From Sulfurimonadaceae bacterium (GTDB lineage Bacteria > Campylobacterota > Campylobacteria > Campylobacterales > Sulfurimonadaceae): a stretch of DNA of 64,000 nucleotides. A program made the position numbers and the translations under genes. Where the stretch lies: NCBI GenBank assembly GCA_016744905.1, contig JADGDM010000001.1, positions 1 to 64,000 of the forward strand, given 5' to 3'. Shown here one piece after another: positions 62,427 to 64,000 of this stretch. The notes below the pieces were generated by a model. It ran no database searches. It was not told the origin of the DNA and was given only the letters and a program-made list of their open reading frames with translations. Numbering within the stretch: the stretch's first letter is position 1; each line of letters starts with the position of its first letter.

Positions 62427-63925
62427 TGTTATCACCAGTTAATGTATCATTAGAATCACTAAACCTTGTTACTCTCGCACCAATGCTGATTGCAGTTGTT
62501 GGCGCACTGAGCATCTTAGTTATTGATTTCTTTAAAAGCAATTTGGACAAAACACTTTATGTAATGGTTTCATTACTATTTTTACTATTAGACTTAGGCG
62601 CTGTTATTGATTCAGCGGGCTTCTTTATGGAAAATGGCACGATGCTTGGTTTCTTTGATGTGATGTTGATTGATGGTCTTGCGATTCTCTCTCAAATTAT
62701 TATCGTTGGTGCCTCAATGCTGTTTATCCCTTTAGCACTAACGTCTAAGCGTTTCCATGAGTTCTCATATCCAGAGTTCTTTGCACTGTTCTTGTTTATG
62801 ATTGCAGGTTTCCAATTTATGGTTGCTTCTGACAGTCTTATATTGATCTTTATCGGTCTTGAAACAGCTTCACTCGCACTATATACACTTATTGCACTAC
62901 ATAACCGTTCAAAATCATTTGAAGCGGCTGTGAAGTACTTTACTATGGGTGCACTGGCTGCTGGTTTCTATGCAATGGGTTCAATGATTTTCTACGCGAT
63001 CACAGGATCTGTAGAGATTAACCAAATTGCAGCAGTGCTTCAAGCAGATAACTATTCTAATATCGGTTATGTATTAATCGCTGTTGTATTTATGTTGGCA
63101 TCATTTGGTTTCAAACTCTCTTTGGTTCCGTTTCATACTTGGACACCAGATGTTTATGAAGGTAGTTCAGCTGCATTAGCAGGATACATGTCAATTGTTC
63201 CTAAAATCGCTGGATTTATCGTTGTAATGAGACTTTTTGAGTTCTTAATTCATAGTGGTGTTATCTGGCTAGAAGTGGTGCTTTATGCTTCCGTAGTTAT
63301 TACTATGACAGCCGCAAATATTTGGGCATTGGTTCAAAGTGATGTTAAACGTATGTTGGCATACTCTTCGATCTCACATGCTGGTTTTGTAATGGCTGCT
63401 ATCTTAATTGGTACAACACAGTCTAATTCTGCACTTTTCCTTTATTGGATTGTATTTGCATTTACAAATCTTGGTGCCTTTACTATGCTATGGGTAAGCC
63501 GCGCTAAAAACTTACCAGCAGGTCAAAGTTCAGATCACTCATTTGAGAAATTCTCTGGAATGATTCATACTGCACCAATGACAGCTACTGTTATGGGTCT
63601 ATTTATGTTATCACTTGCAGGACTTCCGCCATTTGGTGTGTTCTGGGGTAAAATTTATATGATCGGTTCAGCAGTCTCTGCTGGTTACACAGTTCTAGCA
63701 CTTATCATGGCGCTTAACTCTGCAATTGCTGGTTACTATTACATTAAACTTATTGTTTATATGTTTATGAAAGACCCAGTGAATCCAGGTGACTATATGA
63801 TTAATGCATCTAACTCACTAAAAACTATTATTGGTGTTGCGGTTATCTTTACAATTTTTTCAATTGTAGCAATCAATCCACTACTAGAAGTTATTACAGC
63901 TTTTGTGTATAATAGCGGATATTAA
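62426..63925 (+). CDS. nuoN: Complex I subunit NuoN, antiporter-like
   Basis: The 499-residue membrane protein has about 14 helices with [34 protein letters not shown] and [10 protein letters not shown], the NuoN proton-channel core. It is the last nuo gene. It starts within the stop of nuoM (TAATG). Confidence 0.95.
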   Translation: MLSPVNVSLESLNLVTLAPMLIAVVGALSILVIDFFKSNLDKTLYVMVSLLFLLLDLGAVIDSAGFFMENGTMLGFFDVMLIDGLAILSQIIIVGASMLFIPLALTSKRFHEFSYPEFFALFLFMIAGFQFMVASDSLILIFIGLETASLALYTLIALHNRSKSFEAAVKYFTMGALAAGFYAMGSMIFYAITGSVEINQIAAVLQADNYSNIGYVLIAVVFMLASFGFKLSLVPFHTWTPDVYEGSSAALAGYMSIVPKIAGFIVVMRLFEFLIHSGVIWLEVVLYASVVITMTAANIWALVQSDVKRMLAYSSISHAGFVMAAILIGTTQSNSALFLYWIVFAFTNLGAFTMLWVSRAKNLPAGQSSDHSFEKFSGMIHTAPMTATVMGLFMLSLAGLPPFGVFWGKIYMIGSAVSAGYTVLALIMALNSAIAGYYYIKLIVYMFMKDPVNPGDYMINASNSLKTIIGVAVIFTIFSIVAINPLLEVITAFVYNSGY

Positions 63926-63934
63926 TATTTAACT

Positions 63935-63954
63935 CAGTGCGCTTATGCGCGCTG
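63935..63954 (+). terminator. Stem-loop after nuoN
   Basis: CAGTGCGC (63935-63942), loop TTAT, GCGCGCTG (63947-63954): an 8-bp stem with one wobble pair. It is not followed by a T-run, so it may be a weak or Rho-linked stop or an RNA stabiliser. Its 3' arm contains GCGCGCT. Confidence 0.5.
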
Positions 63955-63972
63955 TAACTATAGGAGAAATAA

Positions 63973-64000
63973 TTGTTCAAGTTCTTTCTCCTTCTTCTCA
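63973..64000 (+). CDS. Start of a secreted or membrane protein (partial)
   Basis: A TTG at 63973 follows a TAGGAG ribosome binding site and encodes MFKFFLLLL to the window edge. This looks like a signal peptide or first membrane helix. Nothing more can be said because it is cut off. Confidence 0.5.

Overview
The window looks like chromosomal DNA of an AT-rich, free-living member of the Campylobacterota (Epsilonproteobacteria), most like the sulfur-oxidising Sulfurimonas/Sulfuricurvum/Sulfurovum group. The main reason is the complex I operon at the right end. It runs nuoA-B-C-D, then a small HP1264/Cj1575c-like protein where NuoE would be, a NuoF-like/GltD-like fusion where NuoF would be, two tandem nuoG genes, and nuoH to nuoN. 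Dense c-di-GMP and two-component signalling, many small lipoproteins and very tight gene packing fit the same group. The genus is an inference. No tRNA, rRNA, insertion sequence, integrase or CRISPR array was seen.

Bases 1-21,160 are a mosaic of signalling and housekeeping genes: a receiver/PAS/PilZ-like regulator, a receiver-HD-GYP protein with a degenerate receiver, a MATE transporter whose frame lacks a normal start codon, a Tas-like aldo/keto reductase with a lipoprotein and an acylphosphatase, an AraC regulator beside DoxX and two pirins, a large hybrid histidine kinase, a membrane HD-GYP protein with a periplasmic CxxCH haem motif, a sirohaem reductase, a 7TMR-DISM diguanylate cyclase, a beta-helix lipoprotein and a nitroreductase.

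Bases 21,219-31,825 hold a collagen-like/Kelch-like repeat lipoprotein, endonuclease IV, two small proteins, a McrC-McrB type IV restriction pair, an overlooked 40-residue ORF, an acyl-CoA synthetase, an AAA+ ATPase and a small conserved-looking protein.

Bases 31,946-46,238 form a four-gene surface operon: a 2249-residue lipoprotein, a 1091-residue secreted Fn3-type protein, a 1220-residue secreted protein with thrombospondin type 3 repeats, Calx-beta domains and a DUF1566-like end, and a DUF1566-like lipoprotein. I do not recognise this as a named system and it is the best candidate here for something undescribed. Its promoter shares a paired TTGCAAYG element with that of the Kelch-like lipoprotein, so the two loci may be co-regulated. 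The stretch 46,239-46,463 carries two stem-loops and the nuo promoter, and 46,464-63,925 is the nuo operon, which would couple a reductant (perhaps NADPH, or a ferredoxin/flavodoxin) to quinone and the proton gradient, or run in reverse in an autotroph.

Across the window the palindromic octamer AGCGCGCT occurs at least 31 times by hand count, roughly a hundred times more than base composition predicts, in all reading frames, and it almost vanishes in the nuo operon. It behaves like a HIP1-type highly iterated palindrome.
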